From an uncultured Ruminococcus sp. (GTDB taxonomy: Bacteria; Bacillota; Clostridia; Lachnospirales; Lachnospiraceae): a DNA stretch of 64,000 nucleotides. Shown here piece after piece: positions 1 to 8,127 of this stretch; the stretch's first letter is position 1; each line of letters opens with the position of its first letter. A program made the position numbers and the translations under genes. The notes under the pieces were generated by a model. The model saw only the letters and a program-made list of their open reading frames with translations, made no database searches and was not told the origin of the DNA. Location of the stretch: the NCBI GenBank assembly GCA_904377845.1, contig CAJFGR010000009.1:1-64000 (forward strand), written 5' to 3'.

Positions 1-47
1 GTAAGTTGCCATCAAACATCATATCTGCGATTTTCAAGGTTCAATCT

Positions 48-74
48 GAGCCTATTTCTTAGGCTCCATTTTTT
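48..74 (+). terminator. hairpin GAGCCTA-TTTCT-TAGGCTC followed by a T-run
   Basis: perfect 7-bp stem at 48-66, then CATTTTTTC on + strand. Confidence 0.5.
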
Positions 75-111
75 CATAACTCATTTGACACTACCTTTTC
101 AGGCGCAGGGC

Positions 112-300
112 TTATTTCAGCCCTGCCTGTTTAAGTATTGCCTGCTCCAGCCCTTTTTTCATGGCTTTGGAGTGATAAGGAACGATTACCGTTCTTCCTG
201 TTGCCGGGTTTTTTAATTTTAAGTGTGAACCATTCTGACTGACTTCTTCAAACCCGTTTTTCTTGAGATGTTTTATCATCTCTTTCGGAGTCATTGGCAT
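112..300 (-). CDS. hicA: HicA-family toxin (type II TA mRNA interferase)
   Basis: 62 aa; GFEEVSQNGSHLKLKNPATGRTVIVPYHSKAMKKGLEQAILKQAGL is the HicA dsRBD-like fold with the catalytic-His region GSHLKL. Confidence 0.85.
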   Translation of the reverse strand: MPMTPKEMIKHLKKNGFEEVSQNGSHLKLKNPATGRTVIVPYHSKAMKKGLEQAILKQAGLK

Positions 301-331
301 CTTTTGTATCTCCTTTCCTTATCATGCTTAT

Positions 332-382
332 ATTATATCACGTATTTTTACGTATATCAAATGTTTTTACGTTATTTTACGT
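332..382 (-). promoter_or_regulatory. hicA promoter with palindromic operator
   Basis: minus strand TTGATA (355-360) - 17 nt - TATAAT (332-337); spacer contains ACGTAAAAATACGT (340-353); second similar site ACGTAAAATAACGT (369-382). Confidence 0.7.
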
Positions 383-402
383 ATTATCTTTATCCTTATA
401 TT

Positions 403-1617
403 TCATCTGATTCCATATCTCTTTTTTATTCCATACCGGCTATAACTCCTGTATATTAAAGGAAGCAGCCCGACAGACAGGACACTGTACAGAACCAGCA
501 GAAACGGAATCAGCCGGAACACAAACGGTCCGATCTGCACCAAAATCGGCGCTCTTACAGTGTTTAAAACATTTGTCAATGTAGTCGGCATCAGATTGAA
601 AAATGCATCAAATGATGACAATGCCCGGGCAACAAACGGCATCATGCACTGCAGGATAAAGGGAATGCAGACCGCCAGATTCGGCGTGTGCATCTTTACT
701 GTCACCAGCATGGTCAGAGCAGCGCCAAACAGGGATGCGATGTACCCTCCCGCCAGTATCAGCAGATAATATTCTCCATATGTCATCACATATATACTGT
801 AGGGGTCGCTGACCTGATACGGTGTAAAAAATCCGCTTGTTCCCATGACTGCAAATGAGATAAGCGACAACAGCGCCATTCCGGCCCAGTAGACGATCGT
901 AGCCATAAGCATTCCCGCAGCGATCTTATTTCTCACTGCTTTCGATCTTCCGTATCTGGAGGCAAGAAAGACATCTTCCGCTCCCGGTCGGAATTCTGCA
1001 GAAAAAATGCCTGCTGCCAGAAAGCCTATTACCACCGCAAGCAGGATCGCATAGGTCTGTACGTACATTGTCATCGTATCCCACGAATCCTTTGCTTTAA
1101 AGGTAAGCGGCAGTTTTATTTTTTCATAAATACTCTCCAGAAAGTCTTTCTTTTCGGGCGTCGTGCCGTACTCTTCCGCCAATTTTCCCATGTTATCCTT
1201 GTATATCGTATAGATGTCCTGCATCTGTTCATCTGTCAGCTTATACAGGACGTCTTCATTCCATTCTGTATCAGGCGTCAGTATATTGATTACAAAATTC
1301 TTAATATCCCAATATGCCTGTTCTGATTTTCCGTATTCTGTATCAGGTATTCCATCCGGATATTTTGCTGACAATTCTTTGTAACCATTTATAACCTCAT
1401 ATATTTTATCCGGTGTCAGCTCCCCCTGCCACTGGTTTATATCCGCTGCCAGAAGCCGCCCTGCCGTGATTCCCGTATGATTTTTGCCTTCTTCATCCGT
1501 ATATCTGAGGCTCCCGATGGCAAAGCAGCTTGAAATGACCGCAATGAACAAAGTCACTGCAAGCACGACACGATTGATCCTCTTTGAAAAAATCTTAATC
1601 AGCTCATATTTCAGCAT
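403..1617 (-). CDS. ABC-2 type transporter permease
   Basis: multiple TM helices; start at 1617 (MLKYELIKIFSKR) overlaps the ATPase stop; paired with the ATPase gene. Confidence 0.8.
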   Translation of the reverse strand: MLKYELIKIFSKRINRVVLAVTLFIAVISSCFAIGSLRYTDEEGKNHTGITAGRLLAADINQWQGELTPDKIYEVINGYKELSAKYPDGIPDTEYGKSEQAYWDIKNFVINILTPDTEWNEDVLYKLTDEQMQDIYTIYKDNMGKLAEEYGTTPEKKDFLESIYEKIKLPLTFKAKDSWDTMTMYVQTYAILLAVVIGFLAAGIFSAEFRPGAEDVFLASRYGRSKAVRNKIAAGMLMATIVYWAGMALLSLISFAVMGTSGFFTPYQVSDPYSIYVMTYGEYYLLILAGGYIASLFGAALTMLVTVKMHTPNLAVCIPFILQCMMPFVARALSSFDAFFNLMPTTLTNVLNTVRAPILVQIGPFVFRLIPFLLVLYSVLSVGLLPLIYRSYSRYGIKKRYGIR

Positions 1618-2494
1618 CAATTTTATCACCTGCTTTCTCGCCAAAATACAGGAGGAATGCATCCTCCAGCGTTGCCTCCGTCTGCACTGCGTTTTCAGCC
1701 GGAGGCGTTTTTGAAAGTACCCTCAGCTCTACGCCGTCGGATACTGTCCTTATATTTCCTGTCAGATATTTCTTCAGGTAATGATTCAACGCTTTTTTCG
1801 GAACCGTACAATGCCACACAGACATATCCATGGAAGAAATAATCTGCTCCGAGGTTCCCGTATAAAAAAACTTTCCTTCTTTCATCAGTATGATCTCGTT
1901 TGCGATATACTCTACATCCGACACGATATGCGTGGACAGCAGTACAAGCCGGTCTTCCGACAACTCGCTGATCAGATTGCGGAAACGGATTCTTTCATTC
2001 GGGTCAAGCCCTGCCGTCGGTTCGTCCAGTACGAGGATGCGCGGGTTATTCAGCATCGCCTGGGCAATTCCGACACGACGGATCATTCCGCCTGATAAAG
2101 TCCGCATTTTGCTTTTCCTCTTTTCACTTAATCCAACCTGTTCCAACAGACGTGCAGTCCTTTTCTTCGCCGCATTCTGGCGCGGTCCTTTGATCGACGC
2201 GATATACATCATGTACTCATAGACCGACAGATCCGGATAGAAGCCGTAATTTTGCGGCAGATAACCGAGTATTCCTCTGTACGATGCCCCCAGGCTGAAG
2301 ATATCTTTCCCATTCCACAAAATTTTGCCGCCTGTGGGATTTATCGCGGTGCACAGCATCCTCATCAGAGTTGTCTTCCCGGCCCCGTTCACTCCCAGTA
2401 GCCCGTATACGCCTTTTCCCATGGAATAGGTCACATGATCTACAGCCAGCACCTGTCCGTAATCTTTTGATACATTTTTAAATTGCAGTTCCAT
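1604..2494 (-). CDS. ABC transporter ATP-binding protein
   Basis: Walker A GVNGAGKTT, signature LSGGM, Walker B ILVLDEPTAGLD. Confidence 0.95.
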   Translation of the reverse strand: MELQFKNVSKDYGQVLAVDHVTYSMGKGVYGLLGVNGAGKTTLMRMLCTAINPTGGKILWNGKDIFSLGASYRGILGYLPQNYGFYPDLSVYEYMMYIASIKGPRQNAAKKRTARLLEQVGLSEKRKSKMRTLSGGMIRRVGIAQAMLNNPRILVLDEPTAGLDPNERIRFRNLISELSEDRLVLLSTHIVSDVEYIANEIILMKEGKFFYTGTSEQIISSMDMSVWHCTVPKKALNHYLKKYLTGNIRTVSDGVELRVLSKTPPAENAVQTEATLEDAFLLYFGEKAGDKIDAEI

Positions 2495-3176
2495 TTGCCT
2501 TGCCCTCCCAGTTTATTTCGCAATTGCATTGCGATTTCCAGATACAATAAATCAGATAAATGAAAGATAAAAGAAGCAGTCCGATCCACACCGTCATCGA
2601 GATTCTCTCATAAATAAAATCAGTTGATACGATCATCGACCATGCAAATATGCACGCTGTACTCAGAAAAACCGCGATATATTCCAGTTCCTGCCATTTG
2701 CTGTACAACAGACGGAAACAGATGCAGCAGGAGATATTAAACGGCACAAGAAAATCTATGACGATACGGTACGCCGAAATCTGCAGCGTGGAAAACGAAA
2801 CGGCAAAAAATATTGTGATCATCGTCAAATCTACTGCCGCAAACATCAATATCCTCGCCGAACAGATCTGGCGCAGCGAGTAGTAGGATGATATCACTGA
2901 TAAAGCTCCCAGTACCCGCTCTGCATTTGCCCCTTCTCCATAATCAGCCAGCAGCATCCAGAGCAGAAGGAGACTTCCGCCCTGCAGTGCCCACCATCTT
3001 TTCCGGATAAACTTAAACTGCTCATACAGAAATTCAAAATACGACGCCCGTCTGTCATCCTGCCGGCTCATGATGCCGGCACACTGCTCCATCACATTCT
3101 GTACAGCAGATTCCCGGACATATCCCTTTTGTATCAGGGTCTGATAGCTCTCGATTTTCTTCTCATACTGTTTCAT
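2478..3176 (-). CDS. membrane protein encoded between ECF sigma factor and ABC transporter
   Basis: 232 aa, N-terminal soluble region plus ~6 hydrophobic segments; overlaps neighbouring genes. Confidence 0.6.
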   Translation of the reverse strand: MKQYEKKIESYQTLIQKGYVRESAVQNVMEQCAGIMSRQDDRRASYFEFLYEQFKFIRKRWWALQGGSLLLLWMLLADYGEGANAERVLGALSVISSYYSLRQICSARILMFAAVDLTMITIFFAVSFSTLQISAYRIVIDFLVPFNISCCICFRLLYSKWQELEYIAVFLSTACIFAWSMIVSTDFIYERISMTVWIGLLLLSFIYLIYCIWKSQCNCEINWEGKANGTAI

Positions 3177-3688
3177 TCCGTCCCCACCTCCAATTCTTTA
3201 GACAACAGTTCCTTTGCTTTCGATACCCGGTATTTTACAAGTGACAGTTTTATACCTAACAGATCAGAGATTTCTTTCTGCTTTAATCCCTGAAAGCAAA
3301 ACAGGAGCGTGATTTCCTTTATCTCGTCCGTGAGGCGTGCCACCGCCCTTTCAATATCCAGCCTGACCTCTATGTCAGCCGCGTTGTTTTCCTCTGTATC
3401 AGGCAGCTTCTCAAGGAGCAGTTCCTTCTTTTTCCTGTAATAATTCTTTACCGTATTTCCGGCAACACGGTATAAATAGCTCTTCGCTTTTGCAATATCC
3501 GTGCGGTTCATAACTGCTTCAAAAAATCTCACAAACGTTTCCTGCGCCATATCTTCCGCACAGTCTCTGTCGTGAATGTGCAGAAAGCAATATTGATAGA
3601 TCAGAGGATAATATTTTTTCACAAATTCATTTCCTGCACAGTTGTCGCCGTTTCTGATTTTCTGTATCAGTAAGAAGTCAGAAATCAT
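3173..3688 (-). CDS. ECF-type RNA polymerase sigma factor
   Basis: sigma-70 region 2 (DRDCAEDMAQETFVRFFEAV) and region 4 HTH (LKQKEISDLLGIKLSLVKYRVSKAKELL); likely start MISDFL, ORF opens to 3748. Confidence 0.9.
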   Translation of the reverse strand: MISDFLLIQKIRNGDNCAGNEFVKKYYPLIYQYCFLHIHDRDCAEDMAQETFVRFFEAVMNRTDIAKAKSYLYRVAGNTVKNYYRKKKELLLEKLPDTEENNAADIEVRLDIERAVARLTDEIKEITLLFCFQGLKQKEISDLLGIKLSLVKYRVSKAKELLSKELEVGTE

Positions 3689-3877
3689 CTCTTTCCCCCT
3701 TCCTCCTTCCTTGTCCGCTTCTGTTATAATAAGAAAACCGGCCGGCATAAAAAGTTAGTCAAAAATGAAGATTTTTTAAATATTATTTTTTGCTATATAA
3801 AGCTCGTTTTTATAGTGTATAATGTATCCGGATATATTTGTTATGAAATAACTATCAATTAACAAAGGGAGATTGTT

Positions 3878-4468
3878 ATGAAATACAAGAATATAATATT
3901 TGATTTTGGAAATGTGATCGGGAAATTCGATGGAAAATACATAATGAAACAGTTCTGCGAATCAGAAGAAGACTGCGCTCTGCTCTGTTCCGTCATCTAT
4001 GAGAAATGGGGTGAACTGGATAAGGGAACGATTGATTACGATGAATATATAGAAGAATGCCTCGCCGTGCTTCCGGACCGTCTGGCCGACCAGACCCGGG
4101 CCTTCTTTAAGGACTGGCCCCGGTATATTACTCCAAAGGAAGAGACGCTCCGCTTTATTGACGAGCTTGTAGAACGAAATGTGCCTGTCTATCTTCTGTC
4201 CAACGCGCCCACCTATTTTGCCGAGTGGACCAGACAGTATGAAGTGCTCGAAAAATTCAGCGGCGTCGTTTTCTCCGCACCGCTGAAGACAGCAAAACCG
4301 GATCCTGCCATGTACCAATATCTGTTCCGGACCTATTCGCTCAAACCCAAAGAATGTTTCTTTATTGATGATCTTGAGCGAAACATTGAAGCCGGAAAAT
4401 CTCTCGGTATGGATGGCATCATATTTACAGGGGATATAGAAAAAGTAAAAAAGGCTGTCGAATTCTGA
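3878..4468 (+). CDS. HAD-superfamily hydrolase
   Basis: FDFGNVIG, LLSNAP, KPDPAMYQYL, FIDDLERNIEAGKSLGM. Confidence 0.9.
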   Translation: MKYKNIIFDFGNVIGKFDGKYIMKQFCESEEDCALLCSVIYEKWGELDKGTIDYDEYIEECLAVLPDRLADQTRAFFKDWPRYITPKEETLRFIDELVERNVPVYLLSNAPTYFAEWTRQYEVLEKFSGVVFSAPLKTAKPDPAMYQYLFRTYSLKPKECFFIDDLERNIEAGKSLGMDGIIFTGDIEKVKKAVEF

Positions 4469-4494
4469 CAGTAAATATGCTCCTAACACAGCTA

Positions 4495-4526
4495 CAGCGC
4501 CGGTATTTCCGGCGCTGCCTGTTTTT
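4495..4526 (+). terminator. rho-independent terminator of the HAD gene
   Basis: CAGCGCCGG-TATTT-CCGGCGCTG then CCTGTTTTTC. Confidence 0.85.
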
Positions 4527-4539
4527 CTTTCACTGTCGA

Positions 4540-5061
4540 TTATTCTTCAGCTATTTGTTCCGGTTCTTCTGTTCTTTTGACTTTCTCTTTCTTCTTTTTT
4601 GTAGGAGAAAACAGTGAGCACAGCGACAGGATCACGGCTCCCGCCGCTATGAAGAAGTCTCCCAGATTGTATGTGATCTTTGCAGCTTTCGGATCCTTCA
4701 CATCAAATCCGACATAGTCGATCACATATCCCCGCGCCAACCGGTCGAATGTGTTGCTCCATGCGCCTGCTGACATCAGGGCAAGCCCCTGCTTTTTCCA
4801 GAATCCTTTTCTGCGGAATGATATAACTGCCTGACATATTGTCACAATGCCTGCCGCTGCCAGCGACAAATACCGCACTGCAGTCTGATTTTCAGATAGA
4901 AATTCCATACACAGCCCTTTATTATGCACTCTCCTGAGCACGGCCGGCCCTGCCAGTTTCCGTTCTTCTTTTTTGTCCAGATTCTGTTCTGCGTACGTCT
5001 TAAGCAGCTGATCTGCCGCAAATAATCCTGCTGTTTCAATAAAGAACCATTTTCTTTTCAT
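4540..5061 (-). CDS. signal peptidase II-like (LspA family) membrane protein
   Basis: AGAWSNTFDRLARGYVIDYV and YNLGDFFI match the LspA catalytic Asp motifs. Confidence 0.75.
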   Translation of the reverse strand: MKRKWFFIETAGLFAADQLLKTYAEQNLDKKEERKLAGPAVLRRVHNKGLCMEFLSENQTAVRYLSLAAAGIVTICQAVISFRRKGFWKKQGLALMSAGAWSNTFDRLARGYVIDYVGFDVKDPKAAKITYNLGDFFIAAGAVILSLCSLFSPTKKKKEKVKRTEEPEQIAEE

Positions 5062-5098
5062 ACCGGAGCACCACCTGCTTTCCAGTTTATTTTGCCTG

Positions 5099-5734
5099 CT
5101 ATTCACTCAATTTGTCGGATACTTTCTCTGCGGCGTCATTGATCTTCTCCGCTGCTTTCTCTGCCATTTCTCCGGTCTTTTCCGCTGCCTTTCCGGCTAT
5201 GTCACCGGTTTTTGCCGCAGCTTTTTCCGCCATATCGCTGACTTTTTTCGCAGCCTCGTCCGCCTTGTCCGCGGCTTTCTCCGCAGCGTCCGCCATTTTC
5301 TCTTTTACCTGTCCCACATAATCGTCTGCTGCGGCTTCACTTTCTGCCGTTTCATATTCCGTTTCATCGGCAGAGCCGACTTTTTCTCCGCAGTACGGGC
5401 AGAAAGCCATATCCTTTCCTACCATCTTTCCGCATTTAGAACATTCAGAAGCGCCTTTGATTTTTGAAATTTTCTTCTCATATTCCCTGATTGTCGTCTC
5501 TCTGTCTTTAATCGCATCACAGAGCCCCTGCGCGCTCTCCTCAACTTCCTCGCCTGCTTTATAACGGTCATAGATCGACTTGCCGAGTTCCATCAGATCT
5601 ACCGCATTTCCTCTTGCAAGAGTGCGGATCTGGCTTTTCAGGCGCTGGATCTCAATAGCTTCTCCGGCCATATTTGTCATTGTCTCCGCAGTCTCACCGA
5701 TGCGTTTTCCTAAATCTTCAAAAAAATCTTTCAT
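5099..5734 (-). CDS. zinc-ribbon protein with Ala/Lys-rich degenerate repeats
   Basis: CSKCGKMVGKDMAFCPYCG zinc ribbon; C-terminal AEKAAEKTGEMAEKAAEK-type repeats. Confidence 0.7.
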   Translation of the reverse strand: MKDFFEDLGKRIGETAETMTNMAGEAIEIQRLKSQIRTLARGNAVDLMELGKSIYDRYKAGEEVEESAQGLCDAIKDRETTIREYEKKISKIKGASECSKCGKMVGKDMAFCPYCGEKVGSADETEYETAESEAAADDYVGQVKEKMADAAEKAADKADEAAKKVSDMAEKAAAKTGDIAGKAAEKTGEMAEKAAEKINDAAEKVSDKLSE

Positions 5735-5879
5735 AGTAATAACTCCTTTCTTCTTTTGTCCGCCACGGACATATCACGTCCCAAAACCAACATCCGCTTT
5801 TGACGTCCAAACATATAATTATTATACCCTATTATCTGTCAACTTCAAGAAAACACCCCGGAATTTATACTTTTTTAAC

Positions 5880-6041
5880 CAACAGTTCATCCATCTGTCA
5901 CCAGGAGGCGGATTTATGCTTGCATAAGGATCCGGCGACTGGCTGACAGATGAGGTGAGCGCCCATTTATGAGCAAAGATGCGGCAGCGCCGCGGTAAGC
6001 ACGGCAGTGCGGCTTTGCGAATGGCGCGGGCTGAACTGTTG
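5880..6041. repeat. structured palindromic element (family shared with 28146-28206)
   Basis: CAACAGTTCA (5880-5889) / TGAACTGTTG (6032-6041); internal hairpins; shares GAATGGCGCGGGCTGAACTGTT with 28146-28206. Confidence 0.75.
5891..5951. repeat. 61-bp hairpin repeat, copy 1
   Basis: CCATCTGTCACCAGGAGGCGGATTTATGCTTGCATAAGGATCCGGCGACTGGCTGACAGAT, identical to copy 2. Confidence 0.95.
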
Positions 6042-6052
6042 CACCAAGCCAG

Positions 6053-6113
6053 CCATCTGTCACCAGGAGGCGGATTTATGCTTGCATAAGGATCCGGCGA
6101 CTGGCTGACAGAT
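6053..6113. repeat. 61-bp hairpin repeat, copy 2
   Basis: identical to 5891-5951. Confidence 0.95.
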
Positions 6114-6220
6114 AGATGGCTTGCATACCCGCAGTTTCTCCTGCATATGATGATTCAGACGGTCACTGATTTATTCAAACACCGGCTTATTTATATAGAA
6201 TGATTAAGGAGATACATACT

Positions 6221-7930
6221 ATGCCATCAGACCTTGAAACGTGCAGAGAGCAGATTCTGTCCGAGGAGTACCGTGATTTTATCGGCAATCATGTCCGAAC
6301 TTCTTTTTTTGACAGCATTACGCAGGACGATCACTGCGAGCAGGACGCCGGATTCGGATATAAATGCATCTATCTCCCCGCCTCGGCAGCTGATCCTATC
6401 ACACTCCCCAAATATTCCTATAATTCCATTCCGAAATGTTATGCCCCCATCAGTATGGAGACGCTGAATCAGACCAGGATCCTCCCTGTCCAGAATTATC
6501 CCACCCTGCAGCTGAAAGGGAACGGGATCCTGATCGGCTTCATGGACAGCGGAATTGACTATACGAATAGTGTATTCCGGAATCTTGACGGCTCTACGCG
6601 GATTGCCGCTATCTGGGATCAGACGGTGCAGAGCGGCACTCCGCCCCGGGATTTCTCTTATGGCAGTGAATATACCCGGGAGCAGATCGATGCTGCACTT
6701 CAGTCCGAAGAACCGCTTGAACTGATTCCTTCCACAGACGACAGCGGACATGGTACTTATGCTGCAAGTCTTGCCGCAGGCGGCGCCGACGCCGGCGAAC
6801 AATTTCTCGGAGCCGCCCCGGAAGCAGCCATTGCCATGGTCAAACTGAAACAGGCGAAGCAGTACCTGAGAGACTATTATTTTATCCCTGACAATGCGGT
6901 CTGCTATCAGGAGACCGACCTGATGCTGGGGCTCAAATATCTGAACGATCTCTCAGACCGTCTGGAGATGCCGCTGGTTGTATGCATTACGTGCGGCTCC
7001 AGCATGGGCGGACATATTGGTACACTGCCTTTTTCTTTTCTGATCGAGGGCTACAGCACAAGGGCAAACCACATCACTGTGATCGGCACCGGAAATGAGG
7101 CAGACAAACGGCACCATTATTTCAATACGCTGGAAAATACAGAGGATACGAAGACTGTAGAATTGAGGGTCGGGGAAAATGTAACCGGCTTCTCCATGGA
7201 ACTTTGGACCGAAGTTCCTAATATCCTCTCCATATCCATCATCTCCCCTTCCGGTGAAAATACCTCCCGTATTCCATTCCGGGTGGGCGCCAGCGCCGAG
7301 ATCGACTTTCTGTTTGAACGGACGAAAGTCTCCGTGGATTACCGGCTTCTTGTAGAGAAGAGCAGCTCCGAGCTGGTGTTCTTCCGCTTTAACGCGCCTG
7401 CTCCCGGCATCTGGAAGATCATCGTGGAGCCGCTTACCATTGCGGACGGGCGTTTTCATATGTGGCTTCCCCTGACGGAATTTCTGACCGGGGAAGTCTT
7501 CTTCCTGGAATCTGATCCATACTACACTCTGACGAACCCGGCCAACGCTGACAGCCCCGTGGTCGTATCCTATTACAACGGAACGTCAGGTGCAGTCTCC
7601 CAGTCATCGGGCAGAGGTTACACACGCACCGGACGGCTCAAACCTGATATTACTGCCCCCGGCGTCAATGTTACCGGAGCCCTTCCCGGCGGCAGATTCT
7701 CGCCCCGCACCGGTTCCTGTATCTCAGCCGCCATCACGTCCGGCGCTGTGGCGCTCATGCTGGAATGGCTCCTTGACATACAGAAAGTTCCGGGAATTGA
7801 TTCCTTCCAGATCAAAAGCCTCCTGATCCTCGGGGCGGTGCGCCCGAAGACAATGGAATATCCCAACCGGGAATGGGGCTACGGACAGCTCAATCTGTAT
7901 AATACATTTGAAACGATGAGACAGCTGTAA
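6221..7930 (+). CDS. S8 family (subtilisin-like, Csp/germination-type) peptidase with atypical nucleophile motif
   Basis: IGFMDSGIDYTN (Asp), DDSGHGTYAASLAAG (His), GTGNEAD (oxyanion Asn), TGSCISAAITSG at the usual GTSxAA position; RBS AAGGAG before 6221. Confidence 0.85.
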   Translation: MPSDLETCREQILSEEYRDFIGNHVRTSFFDSITQDDHCEQDAGFGYKCIYLPASAADPITLPKYSYNSIPKCYAPISMETLNQTRILPVQNYPTLQLKGNGILIGFMDSGIDYTNSVFRNLDGSTRIAAIWDQTVQSGTPPRDFSYGSEYTREQIDAALQSEEPLELIPSTDDSGHGTYAASLAAGGADAGEQFLGAAPEAAIAMVKLKQAKQYLRDYYFIPDNAVCYQETDLMLGLKYLNDLSDRLEMPLVVCITCGSSMGGHIGTLPFSFLIEGYSTRANHITVIGTGNEADKRHHYFNTLENTEDTKTVELRVGENVTGFSMELWTEVPNILSISIISPSGENTSRIPFRVGASAEIDFLFERTKVSVDYRLLVEKSSSELVFFRFNAPAPGIWKIIVEPLTIADGRFHMWLPLTEFLTGEVFFLESDPYYTLTNPANADSPVVVSYYNGTSGAVSQSSGRGYTRTGRLKPDITAPGVNVTGALPGGRFSPRTGSCISAAITSGAVALMLEWLLDIQKVPGIDSFQIKSLLILGAVRPKTMEYPNREWGYGQLNLYNTFETMRQL

Positions 7931-7942
7931 TGATCTCATCTC

Positions 7943-8070
7943 GCGGCATTGCCGCTCGATGGCCGTTGCCCGTCGGATGCCCGCTCGTGCAAGCACGGCG
8001 GGTCTCCGCTCCGGTCGGTGCTGGACGCGTGCCACTGGCACGCAGCACCCCTCCGGGCGCATCGCACAAA
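7943..8070. repeat. GC-rich intergenic block of tandem hairpins
   Basis: GCGGC-ATT-GCCGC; CGTGC-AA-GCACG; GGTGCTG-gacg-CGTGCCA-c-TGGCACG-CAGCACC (8017-8049). Confidence 0.6.
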
Positions 8071-8072
8071 AA

Positions 8073-8109
8073 CAGCGCATCACACAGAAACAACTTGCGT
8101 GATGCGCTG
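8073..8109 (-). terminator. rho-independent terminator of the clpX-like gene
   Basis: CAGCGCATCAC/GTGATGCGCTG, followed on minus strand by TTTTTG. Confidence 0.85.
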
Positions 8110-8127
8110 TCTGAAATTTGTACATTT

